Part shown: one piece after another, positions 18,070-28,651 of the stretch
How positions within the stretch are numbered: the first letter of the stretch is position 1
Layout of the letters: each line of letters begins with the position of its first letter
Assembly (NCBI GenBank): GCA_012517315.1
Contig: JAAYVE010000021.1
Coordinates: 1-64,000, forward strand
DNA from: Deltaproteobacteria bacterium
GTDB lineage: Bacteria > Desulfobacterota > Syntrophobacteria > Syntrophobacterales > Syntrophobacteraceae
DNA: 64,000 nt
Direction of reading: 5' to 3'
The notes under the pieces: model-generated
The model's input: the letters and a program-made list of their open reading frames with translations, nothing else
Database searches by the model: none
Told to the model about the DNA's origin: nothing
Program-made: the position numbers and the translations under genes

Positions 18070-19263
18070 TTGCCAATCAATCCGATCCCCGTTCGACTGG
18101 AACTGAAAACCGACGAGGCCAGAAAGGCCCTAGAGAAAATCCTCCGTGCCCACAGGGACTTTCAGATCCGCAGTTCCGGTGATCCCAAGAGCGCCGAGCT
18201 TTTCATCCTGGAGATCGGGAACCGGCCTGAAACGGATTTTGCCCTGCTACAGCAGATTCTTGCCGCCAATTACGGGGGCGAGGTTTTCATCATCTCCTCG
18301 AGTTCCGACCCCTCCCTTCTCGTACAGGCCCTGAGGTCCGGGGCGAGGGAGTTTCTCTCACAACCCATTGAAGAATCGGAGGTGATCCAGGCCCTCGAGC
18401 GCTTCAAAGCCCGGAGGGAGCAACATCGTGAAGGCCGACGCCCTCATAGGAAAGGCAAAATCATCGATCTCATCGGGAGCAAGGGGGGCGTGGGCAACAC
18501 GACCATCGCGGTCAACCTGGCTACGAACTTGGCTGCCGAAGGGAGCAAGGCCAAAGTGGCCCTCATCGACATGAACCTCCTCTTCGGTGAGGTGCCAATT
18601 TTCCTCGATATCGTCCCGATTTACAGCTGGGGGGAGATCGCCAAGAATATCTCCCGCCTGGATTCCACATTTCTCATGAGCGTGCTTCACGAACATTCCT
18701 CGCGGGTTTATGTCCTGCCGTCACCGAGCCAACTGAGCGGTCACTTCGACGCGACGCCCGAGGTCATCGAGCGACTGCTGGATCTCATGAAGCGCGTTTT
18801 CGATTTCATCGTGGTGGACTCGGGGCATATCACGGACGAAATATCGTTGAAGATCCTGGAAATGGCGGACACGGTCCTGGTGACGGCCATCCTTAGTCTT
18901 CCCTGTCTCACCAACGTTTCACGGATCCTCAGACTCTTTTACGACCTGGGCTACCCCCCTGAGGATCTTGTCAAAGTGGTCATCAACCGTTACATGAAAA
19001 ATTCGGAAATTTCGCTGAAGGACGCGGAAAAGAGCATCGACAAGAAGATCTTCTGGTCCATTCCCAATGACTTTCACCTGAGCATGTCCGCCATCAACCA
19101 GGGAAAACCCCTTAGGGAACTGGCAGCCAACTCACCCCTGTCGAAAAGCATTCAGGAACTGGCGGACATGCTTGCGGAGCACAAGCTCGTTCCCGAAAAA
19201 AGCCCCACGTTCATCGGGAGGCTCTTCGGACAGAAGCTGCCGCTCAAGGCATGGAGGCGATAA
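18070..19263 (+). CDS. tadZ: Pilus polar-localisation ATPase-like protein TadZ/CpaE
   Basis: The 397-residue product has an N-terminal receiver-like domain (to about 120, VFIISSSSDPSLLVQALRSGAREFLSQPI) without an obvious phospho-acceptor pocket, then a ParA/MinD-like domain with IDLIGSKGGVGNTTIAVNLA, ALIDMNLLFGEV and VVDSGH. The second Walker A lysine is replaced by Asn (GVGNTT) while the MinD-type first lysine is kept, a known tendency of TadZ proteins, which localise the pilus machine. Start codon is TTG at 18070 with AGGGAAAG upstream. Only 3 bp separate it from tadA, so the two are translated together. Confidence 0.9.
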   Translation: MPINPIPVRLELKTDEARKALEKILRAHRDFQIRSSGDPKSAELFILEIGNRPETDFALLQQILAANYGGEVFIISSSSDPSLLVQALRSGAREFLSQPIEESEVIQALERFKARREQHREGRRPHRKGKIIDLIGSKGGVGNTTIAVNLATNLAAEGSKAKVALIDMNLLFGEVPIFLDIVPIYSWGEIAKNISRLDSTFLMSVLHEHSSRVYVLPSPSQLSGHFDATPEVIERLLDLMKRVFDFIVVDSGHITDEISLKILEMADTVLVTAILSLPCLTNVSRILRLFYDLGYPPEDLVKVVINRYMKNSEISLKDAEKSIDKKIFWSIPNDFHLSMSAINQGKPLRELAANSPLSKSIQELADMLAEHKLVPEKSPTFIGRLFGQKLPLKAWRR

Positions 19264-19266
19264 ACC

Positions 19267-20679
19267 ATGATCAAGATCCTCAACCGATCTCAAAAGGGAA
19301 ACAGCAAGAACTCAAGCCGGAACCCAGCCGCACCTGCGCCCCCCTTGGTCTCGAAAGGCTTGGAGGACCCTGCAGGGTTCCGTGGAAGGCGAAAGGGCGC
19401 CGGCGCAAACGACTACTATGAACTCAAGACCCGGATCCACGACCGACTCATCGATCTCATGGACCTCAGCCTGCTGGATTCCTTCGACGAGACGACGCTC
19501 GCTCCCCAGATCCGAAGACTCGTGGAGCAGATCCTTCGGGACGAGGCAAACCAGGTGCCTCTCAACCTCAACGAACGGGAAATGCTCTTCAGGGAAATCC
19601 AGGACGAGGTCTTCGGACTGGGGCCTCTGGAACCCTTCCTTCAGGATCCAACCGTTTCGGACATCCTGGTGAACAGCTACCACCAGATCTACGTGGAACG
19701 TTTTGGGAAGCTGGAAATGACGGAGGCGCGCTTCAAGGACGAGGTGCACCTGCGCAAGATCATCGACAAGATCGTCTCCGCTGTGGGAAGAAGGATCGAC
19801 GAGTCTTCTCCCATGGTGGACGCAAGACTCGCCGACGGTTCCCGTGTCAACGCCGTCATTCCCCCTCTTGCCCTGGACGGCTCCGTTTTGTCCATTCGCA
19901 GGTTTTCGAGGGATCCCCTGGAACTGGAAGACCTCATCACCCTCAACACCCTCACGGTGGAAATGGCGGAGATGCTCAAGGGAATCGTTAGATCGAAGCT
20001 CAATGTCCTCATTTCCGGCGGGACGGGAAGTGGAAAGACGACGCTCCTCAACGTGCTCTCCCGCTTCATCCCCAACGATGAACGAATCATCACCATCGAA
20101 GACGCCGCGGAACTGCAATTGAAGCAGGACCATTGCGTCCGGCTGGAAACGCGGCCCCCCAACATCGAGGGCCGGGGTGAAGTCACCCAGCGGGACCTGG
20201 TGCGCAACAGCCTCCGCATGCGACCCGACCGCATCATTGTGGGTGAGGTGAGGGGCCAGGAGTCGTTCGACATGCTCCAGGCCATGAACACCGGACACGA
20301 GGGAAGCCTCACCACCATCCACGCCAACTCGCCCAGGGACGCTCTCATGCGCCTGGAGACGATGGTGGCCATGACGGGCATGGAAATCCCAAGCAACTTC
20401 ATGAGGAGATACATCAGCTCGGCCCTTGATGTGGTGATCCAGGTTGCGCGCCTCGCCGACGGAAGCCGGAAGGTCATGAGCATTCAGGAGATCACGGGGA
20501 TGGAAGGGAGCATGGTGACCCTTCAGGAGATTTTCTGCTTTGAGCAGACGGGTGTGGAGGACGACGGCCGAATCCTCGGCCGGTTCAAGTACTGCGGGAT
20601 CAGGCCACGCTTCACGGAAAAATTCCAGATCATGGGAATCAGCATGCCCAAAGGGATTTTCGAGAGCGTCTCCCATTGA
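19267..20679 (+). CDS. tadA: Pilus assembly ATPase TadA/CpaF
   Basis: The 470-residue product is a full-length type II/IV secretion ATPase of the CpaF family: an N-terminal helical region, the conserved [21 protein letters not shown] segment, Walker [11 protein letters not shown], an Asp box ([11 protein letters not shown]), Walker B region ([27 protein letters not shown]) and the His box ([12 protein letters not shown]). It powers Flp pilus extension at the inner membrane together with TadB and TadC, encoded downstream. All catalytic motifs are intact. The long opposite-strand frame over this gene is a shadow. Confidence 0.95.
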   Translation: MIKILNRSQKGNSKNSSRNPAAPAPPLVSKGLEDPAGFRGRRKGAGANDYYELKTRIHDRLIDLMDLSLLDSFDETTLAPQIRRLVEQILRDEANQVPLNLNEREMLFREIQDEVFGLGPLEPFLQDPTVSDILVNSYHQIYVERFGKLEMTEARFKDEVHLRKIIDKIVSAVGRRIDESSPMVDARLADGSRVNAVIPPLALDGSVLSIRRFSRDPLELEDLITLNTLTVEMAEMLKGIVRSKLNVLISGGTGSGKTTLLNVLSRFIPNDERIITIEDAAELQLKQDHCVRLETRPPNIEGRGEVTQRDLVRNSLRMRPDRIIVGEVRGQESFDMLQAMNTGHEGSLTTIHANSPRDALMRLETMVAMTGMEIPSNFMRRYISSALDVVIQVARLADGSRKVMSIQEITGMEGSMVTLQEIFCFEQTGVEDDGRILGRFKYCGIRPRFTEKFQIMGISMPKGIFESVSH

Positions 20680-20888
20680 TTCGTTGGAACCCAATGCAGG
20701 GGAGGAAATCCAGGGACAGAGTCCTTGAATGGAAATCCGGCATGTAAGTCCTGCGCCCCGGTTCGGAGGGAGGCAAGGGGGTCGAGGGGGGTGACGGAGA
20801 CAATCTTTCCTCTACCCGAACTCATCACCGAGGGAGACGAGGTCTTGGTTCTAGGGTCCTGACCTCTCATGCGCCCTAAAGGAACAGG

Positions 20889-21854
20889 ATGGAAGCCCTT
20901 TTTCCCGTTGCCGTTTTCGTGCTCTGCCTCCTCACCATCGAACTGATCTACTACGGTTTCTCCACCGTGAGGCAGTCGGAAGGTGTGAGGATCAAGAAGC
21001 GTCTCAAAAGTATTCAGGAGGATGCCTCCGGGAGGCATTCCGTCGATATACAAAGAAGACGACGCTTGAGCGACATTCCTTGGCTGGACCGTCTCCTGCG
21101 GTCGGTTCCGGGGATCTGGACCCTGGATGAACTAGTTTTGCAGGCAAACCTCGGCATCCCCGTGGGACTGGCGGTTCTCGTCTCCATACTCCTTTTCTTC
21201 GTGGGGTATACCATCACTTCGAGCTTCCTTAAGATCAGTCTGCTTCCCCTCTTCGTGGGGGTGGTCTTCGCTTCTCTCCCCATCCTTTACATCCGCGTAC
21301 GCAAGCAGCGACGCATGGAGAAATTCCAGAGGCAGCTGCCGGAGGCCCTGGAGATGATCGGGCGGAGTCTCAGGGCCGGTCATGCCTTCTCCAGTGGATT
21401 GAAGATGATCTGCGACGAATTCGACGATCCCATCGGTACCGAATTCCAGAGGACTCTCGACGAAATCAACTTCGGAGTGAGTGTGCCCGATGCCATGAAG
21501 AATCTCGGAAACCGGGTGGACTGCGCGGATTTGAGATTCTTCGTCGTGTCCGTGATCATACAACGGGACACGGGTGGAAACCTCGCAGAAATCGTGGATA
21601 CCATGGGAGGCATCATCCGGGAGAGGTTCAAGCTCAACGGCAAAATCAGGATCCTCACGGCGGAGGGCAGGCTCTCGGCGGTGCTGCTCTGCATGCTGCC
21701 TTTCGTCATGGTTGTTGTGATCCACTTTCTCAATCCCAACCTGATCCGGATCCTCAACGACGATCCCCTGGGGAGAATCCTGTCGGGTATCGCTTTGGGG
21801 CTCATGATCCTGGGGATTGTCATCAGCCGGAAGATGATGCGCATCCGGGTCTGA
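20889..21854 (+). CDS. tadB: Inner-membrane pilus platform protein TadB
   Basis: The 321-residue product has N-terminal membrane segments, a central cytoplasmic GspF-like domain (FQRQLPEALEMIGRSLRAGHAFSSGLKMI, about 139-167) and two C-terminal helices (LSAVLLCMLPFVMVVVIHFL, ILSGIALGLMILGIVIS). This is the TadB pattern; it forms the platform on which TadA acts. It starts at an ATG after AAAGGAACAGG. The 209-bp gap after tadA holds no gene. tadC follows after 183 bp. Confidence 0.92.
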   Translation: MEALFPVAVFVLCLLTIELIYYGFSTVRQSEGVRIKKRLKSIQEDASGRHSVDIQRRRRLSDIPWLDRLLRSVPGIWTLDELVLQANLGIPVGLAVLVSILLFFVGYTITSSFLKISLLPLFVGVVFASLPILYIRVRKQRRMEKFQRQLPEALEMIGRSLRAGHAFSSGLKMICDEFDDPIGTEFQRTLDEINFGVSVPDAMKNLGNRVDCADLRFFVVSVIIQRDTGGNLAEIVDTMGGIIRERFKLNGKIRILTAEGRLSAVLLCMLPFVMVVVIHFLNPNLIRILNDDPLGRILSGIALGLMILGIVISRKMMRIRV

Positions 21855-22037
21855 TACCCATTCCACAGTCCAGGGAGTCTCGCGCTGGGTCTTGTTTCGC
21901 CGGCCTCCACCGCGACCCCCTGAGGCGATTTCCCGTCGGCCCCTTCCCCGACAGGGCCTGAGAGGCTGAACTCCATGAGAGGGAGATCAGGAAGACGGAC
22001 GGAAACAATGATTTCGCCAGGGAGGAAATGAATCGCA

Positions 22038-23003
22038 ATGAGCACGTTGACCAGCCCGCCTTTCATCGCCGCTTCCCTGTTTTTCACTTCGCTGCTCCTC
22101 GCCATGGTTGGGATTTACCTTGTCATTCGAGCACGAAAGAACCGTCTCAGGCTGATTCAAAAAATCAAGGCTGCCACGATTCAAGGGGGATCGGATTCTG
22201 CGGGGGTCAATCAGCACCAGTCTTTGCCCGAGGGGTTTGTTGCACGGTTGCTGGCAAGGCTTGGAAAACCCCTCCAGCCGAAGAAAGCCCAGGAATTTCG
22301 AAGCAAGAACCTGGCCTTCCTCAGGGCTGGGATCAGGAGCAGCACCGCACTGCCCATCTTTTGGGGGGCCAAGTGCGTCCTGGCCCTGGCCCTGGCTGCA
22401 GTCTTCCTTTCCCTGGAGACGCTGCTGTTGGCAAACATCACGGGTGCGGGGTCTCTCGTGCTCAGCCTGCTTGTCGCTCTGGGTGGGTATTTTATTCCTG
22501 ACCTGTGGTTGAGATTGCGCACGGCGGAGCGGATGCGCAGAATCCAGAATGGTCTTCCCGACGCCTTGGACCTCATGGTTGTGTGCGTCGAGGCAGGAAT
22601 GAGCCTGGATGCGGCCACCCACCGGGTGGCCGAAGAGATCCGTCTGCAGCACAAGGAACTGAGCGAGGAGCTGGTCCTCACGAATTTGGAGATCCGGGCC
22701 GGGAAGCTGCGGCGGGATGCCCTGAGAAATCTCGCCTTGCGGACGAATCTCGAGGACGTGAGTGCGCTGGCTTCCCTTCTCATCCAGACGGATCACCTGG
22801 GAACCAGCGTGGCCCAGGCGCTCAGGGTTTATTCCGAGTCCTTTCGGACCCAGAGAATGCAAAAGGCGGAGGAGATTGCTGCTAAGCTCCCGGTGAAACT
22901 CATTCTTCCTCTTGGCCTGTGCATCCTGCCGGCCATTTTCATCGTCGTGGTGGGACCGGCGGTCATTCGGCTGATTCGAGCCCTCTCTGCATTTGGGCGT
23001 TAG
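22038..23003 (+). CDS. tadC: Inner-membrane pilus platform protein TadC
   Basis: The 321-residue product mirrors TadB: an N-terminal helix (FIAASLFFTSLLLAMVGIYLVIRA), paired helices near 110-160, a cytoplasmic GspF-like domain with the typical NGLPDALDLMVVCVEAGMSLDAATHRVAEEI, and C-terminal helices (LPLGLCILPAIFIVVVGPAVI). It should pair with TadB as the pilus platform. The start is supported by GGGAGGAAATG upstream. The next gene, tadD, begins within 150 bp. Confidence 0.92.
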   Translation: MSTLTSPPFIAASLFFTSLLLAMVGIYLVIRARKNRLRLIQKIKAATIQGGSDSAGVNQHQSLPEGFVARLLARLGKPLQPKKAQEFRSKNLAFLRAGIRSSTALPIFWGAKCVLALALAAVFLSLETLLLANITGAGSLVLSLLVALGGYFIPDLWLRLRTAERMRRIQNGLPDALDLMVVCVEAGMSLDAATHRVAEEIRLQHKELSEELVLTNLEIRAGKLRRDALRNLALRTNLEDVSALASLLIQTDHLGTSVAQALRVYSESFRTQRMQKAEEIAAKLPVKLILPLGLCILPAIFIVVVGPAVIRLIRALSAFGR

Positions 23004-23129
23004 CAAAGAGGTGGGAAGAAGATGATGGTGGATTGTGTCCTCGTCCAGAATTTGTCCATGTCACTCGGTGAGTTGTCCTTGGCTGCGTTTTCCCTGGGTG
23101 GGACCGCTGCTCTGCGGCCGGTGCATCGC

Positions 23130-24251
23130 ATGGCGAGTATCAAGAAAAAGATGAGAGATAGGTGCAAAGGAGGATGTCGAGTCTTGGCCTGCCTGATCGG
23201 GGTTTTCTTGGTGGGGGGCGTCGGCGGTTGCGCGAAAAAGGGGGCACAGCACTTTGCGCCCATGGGGAGTATTTTCAGGCAGGATCGCTACGAAAAACTG
23301 CTGGAGAGGCAGGAAGCCGGCATTCCTCCGGAACTGGACGCGGCGAAGAAACTTCCTGCCATGACGGATGCAGACGTGGAGCGAATTGGTGACGGATACT
23401 ACACCGAGAGCAAGTTGGAGATGGCTTTTCTTCAGTATTCCAAGGTGCTTCGCAAGAACCCCCAAAACGAACGGGTGCTGGTCAAAAGGGGGATGATCTT
23501 CCTCAAGAGAGGCTTGAACGAGTCGGCCATGAAGGACTTCCAGGCCGTGCTCGAGAAAAAACCCGATCATGCCGTTGCCCATCAGGGCATGGGACAGGCA
23601 TTCTTCCAGATGAAAAACCACACGGAGGCGGAGAGGCATTTCCTCAAGGCGGTCCGGGCTGACCCCGGCCTGTGGGTTTCTCACAACTACCTGGGAATCC
23701 TCTATGACTATCAGCAGCTGCATGAAAAGGCATTGGAGCATTACACGGCGGCCCTAAGGGCCAGGCAGGATGATGCCTCACTTTACAACAACCTGGGAGT
23801 ATCCTACGCGTTGATGGGTGAGGACGGCAAAGCAGTGGAGGCTTTCCGCAAAGGCTTAAGCCTCAGCCCCAGGGACCGGAGGATCGGCAACAACCTGGGA
23901 ATGTTGCTCTGTAAGCTGGGGAGAGATATGGAAGCCCTAGAGGCCTTCAAGACTTCGGGGGATGAGGCCCAGGCATACAACAACCTCGGATGCGTCTACC
24001 TGGAGGATGGGCAATTGGAAAAGGCCGTTCAGGCTTTTGAGAGAGCCATCCAGCTCCGGCGGGAACCCTACGCTCAAGCGAGCGACAATCTCAGGAAAGC
24101 GGAAATGGCCCTTCAATCCGGCCGGGGAACTGCGGATTCCCCCTCTCGAAAGAGCATTCTGCCTGCGGCCCGCGGCGACTCCTCCGGGAACCCGGAATCC
24201 ATGCACATCGAGATCCAGGAGGCTCCACCTGCAATTCCGACTGCCCCCTAA
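23130..24251 (+). CDS. tadD: TPR lipoprotein TadD
   Basis: The product has a lipoprotein signal (VLACLIGVFLVGGVGGCAKKG, lipobox VGGC) and about six or seven tetratricopeptide repeats, such as AFLQYSKVLRKNPQNERVLVKRGMIFLKRG and ALEHYTAALRARQDDASLYNNLGVSYALMGE. TadD acts as the periplasmic, outer-membrane-anchored pilotin-like partner of the secretin. The start is uncertain: ATGs at 23130 and 23151 place the signal at the N-terminus, whereas the frame continues to an ATG at 23022 with the best ribosome site but would bury the signal. It is the last gene of the Tad locus; no terminator hairpin was found before the convergent gene. Confidence 0.85.
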   Translation: MASIKKKMRDRCKGGCRVLACLIGVFLVGGVGGCAKKGAQHFAPMGSIFRQDRYEKLLERQEAGIPPELDAAKKLPAMTDADVERIGDGYYTESKLEMAFLQYSKVLRKNPQNERVLVKRGMIFLKRGLNESAMKDFQAVLEKKPDHAVAHQGMGQAFFQMKNHTEAERHFLKAVRADPGLWVSHNYLGILYDYQQLHEKALEHYTAALRARQDDASLYNNLGVSYALMGEDGKAVEAFRKGLSLSPRDRRIGNNLGMLLCKLGRDMEALEAFKTSGDEAQAYNNLGCVYLEDGQLEKAVQAFERAIQLRREPYAQASDNLRKAEMALQSGRGTADSPSRKSILPAARGDSSGNPESMHIEIQEAPPAIPTAP

Positions 24252-24323
24252 GAGATCTGTTCCAACTCCAGTTACACATGAGAACCGTTTGGACCGGGGA
24301 GAGCTCTCTAAGGGCCCTGCGGT

Positions 24324-25082
24324 TCAACGTTTTGTCCTGCAAGACCTCTCTTGTGCCTGCTCCGTCAGTTGGAGCAGTTCTGCGGGACTCATCGCGGCCG
24401 TAAGGGAGCCCAGGTCCGTCTTTGCTTCGCCGCTGCCTTTGGAAGCTGCAAGATTGAGCCAGTAGTAGGCTTTGGAAAGATCGCGCTCCACTCCCTCACC
24501 TTTCCAATAGAGGAGCCCCGCTTTGTGCTGCGCCTCCACCAGGCTCTGTCCCGCCGCCCGGAGGTACCACGCCAGGGCTTCCTTCTTGTCTTGGGCGACA
24601 CCCCGTCCCAGTTCGTAGAAGACACCCAGATTGTGCTGTGCATAGAGATGTCCGTTCTCCGCGGCCTGCCTGTACCAATGGAAAGCCGCCCGTTCATCCT
24701 TCGGCCCCCCTTTGCCCTCGTAGTACATCTGGGCCACCATGAACTGGGCCCGCGCATCGCCTTTGCGGGCCGCCCGGTAATACCATTTGAAGGCCTCGCC
24801 GTAATCCCGGGGAAGACCGGCCCCTCCCTCGTACATGTCGGCAAGCAACCGCTGCGCTTCCGCGTTTCCCTTTTCCGCGAGTCTTGTGAATTCATGGAAT
24901 GCGGACGCGTGGTCCCCACGTCCATAGGCCGCCTTGGCGGATTTGAGGTCTGCCGCTGCGTGTTGGGGCAGCCAGCAAGGGAGGGTTGAAAGAAGCAAAG
25001 CCACCATGACGCAGGGCGCCGGCAGGGTGTGAGTTACCGATCCGCCCCGCAGGAAATCTCTCTTGTCGGTGGGTCGGTTCAT
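24324..25082 (-). CDS. Secreted Sel1-repeat protein
   Basis: The 252-residue product has a signal peptide ([23 protein letters not shown]) and four consecutive 36-residue Sel1-like repeats, each with A-x-x-x-L-x-x-x-Y-x-x-G-x-G and A-x-x-W-Y-x-x-A-A (for example [32 protein letters not shown]). Such proteins are periplasmic scaffolds; the partner is unknown. Its ATG overlaps the stop of the oxidoreductase gene in an ATGA, so it ends a four-gene leftward operon with GtrA and a GT-C-like membrane protein. It is convergent with tadD across 72 bp. Confidence 0.85.
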   Translation of the reverse strand: MNRPTDKRDFLRGGSVTHTLPAPCVMVALLLSTLPCWLPQHAAADLKSAKAAYGRGDHASAFHEFTRLAEKGNAEAQRLLADMYEGGAGLPRDYGEAFKWYYRAARKGDARAQFMVAQMYYEGKGGPKDERAAFHWYRQAAENGHLYAQHNLGVFYELGRGVAQDKKEALAWYLRAAGQSLVEAQHKAGLLYWKGEGVERDLSKAYYWLNLAASKGSGEAKTDLGSLTAAMSPAELLQLTEQAQERSCRTKR

Positions 25083-26671
25083 TGGCGCTCCTCATGGTAG
25101 ACTTCTTCCGCGTTGACCGCCCAGATGTTTTCCTTGGAGACGCGGTTGGCCACAATGTTGTCTACCGCCGTCATGGCAGCGAGCATGGAGTGATCTTGAT
25201 TATTGTATCGATGCATGCCGTTTCGGCCGATGAGAAAAAGATTTTCCAGACGGTCCACGTAATCGCGGATAAGGTGGAACCTTTCGTAGGATCCGAAATA
25301 GGCCGGATAGGTTTTGGGCATTCTCAGGACGGTTCCGTCCAACACATCCTCCCGGGTGATCCAGCCGAGTCTCAGGAGCTCTTCCACAGCGAGTCTCAGC
25401 ATGCCTTGGTCCGAAAGGCGCCACAGTTCATCCCCCTCGTTGCAGAAATACTCCAGGCCGACCCACACGGTGAAGGGATCCCTCACCAGATGAGGACTCC
25501 AGTTGTTGAAGATCTGTATTCTGCCGACCTTGACGTCCCGCTCCTGGACGTAGATCCAGTGGTCCCTGGGAAAACGCTTTTCATTTCTCTCCCCCCCGGA
25601 GAGGTTGTCTGCCCGAAGCTGTCTCAAGAGGAGACCGACGGTGATGAAGTCACGGTAAATCAAACCTTCGGCGACGCGGCGCACTTCTTCAGGCACCACG
25701 GGGCCCATGGCGCGGATGAGTTCTTTGACCGGCATGGTGGAAAAGAAGTAGTCTCCTTGCCGAACGTGGGTTTTCCCTGTGGATTCGTTTCGGACCGTCG
25801 CTTCCACGATTCTGTTCTCTTGCATCTTCAACCCGGTCACGCGATGTCCCAGGTGGATTTCTCCACCCCGCTGGGAGATGAGGCGGGCCGCCTCCTGCCA
25901 CATCTGTCCCGGCCCGAACTTGGGGTAGAGAAAATGCCCGATAAGGCTCGTCTCCCTCCTCCTCTGACTCAGGGAACTATCCCGGAAAAAGAGGCTGCTT
26001 ATGGCGTGAAGAACGGCACGACCCGTTGAGAGCCCCTTCACCCTCTGGGCACCCCAGTCCGGGGAAATTCTGTGGCAGGGGACTCCCCAGACCTTCTCCG
26101 TATAGTCCTTGAAAAAGGTCTGGTACAGCTCTTCACCAAAACGGTTGATGAGAAAATCCCCCAGGGATCTTTCAGGTTTGATGGGAAAAAGTCTGGAGCG
26201 GAGATAACTCAGGGTGATCCCGGCCGTGCGCTTGGGCCCCAGTTGGAGAAAGGTCCTGGCTGAAAGGGAAATGGGGTAGTGGAAAAACTTCCCCATGTAA
26301 TAGACCCTCGAAACACGGCGGCGAACGAGCATGCCCCGGTCCTCCTTTTCTGGGTCGGTGCCGTCCGGGACTCTGCTCGGCGCGTGGAGATCGGGGACAT
26401 CAGGACCACCTCCCTCAGGAGCGCTCTGGAGAGGAAGGATTTTCAGCCACCAGTCCATGACACGCTCCGACTTTGAAAAGAAACGGTGGCCGCCGATGTC
26501 CATGCGGTTTCCCCGGTGAAGAACTGTCCTGGAGAGTCCTCCCACGGCGTCGTCCATTTCATAGATAACGGGCCGGATACGGGTCCTTTCGGTCAGTTCA
26601 TAGGCCGCGGTGAGTCCTGCAGGGCCGGCCCCGATGATCACGGCGGTCTTTTCGCTCCCGGGTTCACGCAT
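25079..26671 (-). CDS. FAD-dependent oxidoreductase (protoporphyrinogen-oxidase/UDP-galactopyranose-mutase-like)
   Basis: The 530-residue product has an N-terminal dinucleotide motif ([17 protein letters not shown]), a second FAD contact ([13 protein letters not shown]), [12 protein letters not shown], and a C-terminal FAD motif ([22 protein letters not shown]). This arrangement belongs to the amine-oxidase/Glf-like family often found beside glycosyltransferase and GtrA genes, and likely acts on a nucleotide-sugar or lipid-linked substrate rather than on haem. ATG at 26671 was chosen because residues before it are not conserved-looking. Its start overlaps the gtrA-like stop by 8 bp, and its stop overlaps the Sel1 gene start. 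Confidence 0.8.
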   Translation of the reverse strand: MREPGSEKTAVIIGAGPAGLTAAYELTERTRIRPVIYEMDDAVGGLSRTVLHRGNRMDIGGHRFFSKSERVMDWWLKILPLQSAPEGGGPDVPDLHAPSRVPDGTDPEKEDRGMLVRRRVSRVYYMGKFFHYPISLSARTFLQLGPKRTAGITLSYLRSRLFPIKPERSLGDFLINRFGEELYQTFFKDYTEKVWGVPCHRISPDWGAQRVKGLSTGRAVLHAISSLFFRDSSLSQRRRETSLIGHFLYPKFGPGQMWQEAARLISQRGGEIHLGHRVTGLKMQENRIVEATVRNESTGKTHVRQGDYFFSTMPVKELIRAMGPVVPEEVRRVAEGLIYRDFITVGLLLRQLRADNLSGGERNEKRFPRDHWIYVQERDVKVGRIQIFNNWSPHLVRDPFTVWVGLEYFCNEGDELWRLSDQGMLRLAVEELLRLGWITREDVLDGTVLRMPKTYPAYFGSYERFHLIRDYVDRLENLFLIGRNGMHRYNNQDHSMLAAMTAVDNIVANRVSKENIWAVNAEEVYHEERQ

Positions 26672-27152
26672 GTTCTGGTGCCTTATGAAAAAGTAGGTAT
26701 CTTCTTGCGGAAAAATTCCAAAGGTATACAAAAAAGACGGATGCAAGCTTGGATATGAGGTAATGGAGACTGAGTTTCTCCGTAAAGAACCACAGAAGCA
26801 CCTCGGTTAGAAGCAAGCCCACCAAGCCGATGACGGCAAAAACGCCGAATTCCGCAAACCGGTTTTCAAGCCTGTGAACATTGAAAACCCACGAAATGCT
26901 GAGAAGGTAGTTCGTTGCCAGGCCCAGGCCGAAGGCGATCCCCCCGGACAGGAGATAGTGAAGGCCCAGAAAACGGGTCAGGAGAAAGAGCGTTGAAAAG
27001 TCGAGAAGAAACGCGGTGCCTCCCACGACCGTGTATCTGAATAGCTGGATGAAAACACTCTGGGTGCTGTCCCTGAGGAGGCGGCGGGAAAGAGGAACGT
27101 CCCACCGACTGCAACTTTGGGGGAGGCGAAAACCCTTTGGGAATTGGCTCAC
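26664..27152 (-). CDS. GtrA-family membrane protein
   Basis: The 162-residue product has four membrane helices in the GtrA pattern: [93 protein letters not shown]. GtrA proteins are thought to move undecaprenyl-linked sugars across the inner membrane. Here it is translationally coupled on both sides, with an ATGA overlap upstream and an 8-bp overlap downstream, tying it to the GT-C-like protein and the FAD oxidoreductase. Confidence 0.88.
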   Translation of the reverse strand: MSQFPKGFRLPQSCSRWDVPLSRRLLRDSTQSVFIQLFRYTVVGGTAFLLDFSTLFLLTRFLGLHYLLSGGIAFGLGLATNYLLSISWVFNVHRLENRFAEFGVFAVIGLVGLLLTEVLLWFFTEKLSLHYLISKLASVFFVYLWNFSARRYLLFHKAPEHA

Positions 27153-28651
27153 GGCAACACTACCCCCAGAGCGTCCAGTCCTTCAAAGATCCTGTACTTT
27201 TCGTCCTGATAAAGGAGTGCGAACGCATTGTCCCTGGACAAGTAGGTATCCATGAGCGTACCGCGAATGACGAGGTAGTGGGTGAAGCGATACTTTTTTA
27301 CCAAATCCATGTAGTGGACTTTTCCCAGGAGCACCTCGAAGTAATCGTCCAGTATGTCCTCTTTCCCGTTATTGGACTTAAAGAAGACCTCCGCCCTGGA
27401 ATCGATGAATGTTCTGATTCCCTTGAATTCCAAAAAATCCCCCGTGTCGTAGTCGTTGAATAACCTGATGCTTTGTGTATCGAAGTTTTGTAGAAGAAAA
27501 TCAATGGCTCGTGCGGGCACAAAAGTCTCGAAGAACTTCTTTTCGGAGTTCCTCGGGGCTCCAAAGATGATGATGCTGTATAGAATGATCACCAATCCAA
27601 CTTTTGAATAAGTGTAAATATCTGGCTTTTTCTTGTAACAGTTGGTGGCCGCGATGATGTCGAAGTCGCGGTAATAATATGCCAGGAATGGAGCGGTAAG
27701 GAGAAAGTATTGGACGTTTCTAGCAGAAGAGAGCCCCATGTATGCAGTGAGCAATGTGAGAAACACATATCGCATTCGGGAAGTTCCGGCCTTGTTTATT
27801 GCATAAGCGATCGCGACGAAGGCATACATGGCAAAAATGACCAATCCTCTCATGTCCTTGAAAGAAGGCGTCCCCATCTCGATGATAAAAATATTCACAT
27901 ATTTATTTCCATAGGAATTGTAAAAATAGAGCATGGCATCCAGAAAATATGGATTTGCCAATCCAGCCAGAAACGCCAGGATTCCAAAGAGCAGGATGGG
28001 TCTTGCGCCGTATTGGTGAAGGGATGGGGTTTTGATTGGGATCCGCAGTCCATCCAGTACGTATGGGACAAGAAAGACAAAGAAAAGCGGCCAAACAGCG
28101 GCGTGGAGGTTGATCAGCAACAATGAGAGCATGGGTAGAAAAACCAGGTAACCTGATTTTCTCGTCTTGATATGAAGCTCCAGGCAATAGAACTCCGCGA
28201 GGAAGATCAAACCGGAAAAAAGCCATGGTCTCAGAACGATGAAGTAACCCATCCCGACGCACACCAGGAGGGCTGCCGTTGCGGATATAGGCATGTTGTC
28301 ATTGCTGAGAAGCATGCTCAGCCTGTAAGCGGAGTATCCATACAAAACGTAGAGTACAAAAGCCAGAACGTAGAGCCCGTTGTAATCAAACACGCTGTAG
28401 ATGTAATAGAAGATGGAGGCCGTCAGCCACTGCTGCATGACGAAGCGGAGTCCCTCGTGAAACGTGAAGGGTTCCAGGGAGGGGAGTCCATGCTGGAGCA
28501 CGTAACGACCGTGGGAAAGGAGGAAGAACGTGTCGTTATCCAGCGGGACCTGGATCCACAGGCGGAGGGCACAGGGGATGGTGATGAGTAAAAAAACAAG
28601 GAGCCTGTCGCTGCGTTCCCATTTTCTCTCCTGTTGCAGTTCAAATCCCAT
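27149..28651 (-). CDS. Polytopic membrane protein, GT-C glycosyltransferase-like
   Basis: The roughly 500-residue product has about ten membrane helices. Near its N-terminus it has a loop resembling the catalytic acidic loop of GT-C enzymes (IQVPLDNDTFFLLSHGRYVLQHGLPSLEPFTFHEG, where related proteins read D-x-D-x-W-W-H-L). The C-terminal soluble part has LFNDYDTGDFLEFKGIRTFIDSRAEVFF, a pattern recurring in a family of bacterial membrane proteins with glucosyltransferase-like annotation. ATG at 28651 has GAGGTGA upstream; a TTG at 28708 would add 19 residues. Part of the gene (27,550-28,000) is richer in A+T than neighbours, hinting at separate ancestry. Substrate unknown; GtrA partner suggests lipid-linked sugar transfer. 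Confidence 0.72.
   Translation of the reverse strand: MGFELQQERKWERSDRLLVFLLITIPCALRLWIQVPLDNDTFFLLSHGRYVLQHGLPSLEPFTFHEGLRFVMQQWLTASIFYYIYSVFDYNGLYVLAFVLYVLYGYSAYRLSMLLSNDNMPISATAALLVCVGMGYFIVLRPWLFSGLIFLAEFYCLELHIKTRKSGYLVFLPMLSLLLINLHAAVWPLFFVFLVPYVLDGLRIPIKTPSLHQYGARPILLFGILAFLAGLANPYFLDAMLYFYNSYGNKYVNIFIIEMGTPSFKDMRGLVIFAMYAFVAIAYAINKAGTSRMRYVFLTLLTAYMGLSSARNVQYFLLTAPFLAYYYRDFDIIAATNCYKKKPDIYTYSKVGLVIILYSIIIFGAPRNSEKKFFETFVPARAIDFLLQNFDTQSIRLFNDYDTGDFLEFKGIRTFIDSRAEVFFKSNNGKEDILDDYFEVLLGKVHYMDLVKKYRFTHYLVIRGTLMDTYLSRDNAFALLYQDEKYRIFEGLDALGVVLP

Noticed and set aside
19312-20694. 460-codon minus-strand frame over tadA
   Set aside because: Its codons mirror the highly conserved CpaF gene; the translation is His/Glu/Asp-rich with no recognisable domain.
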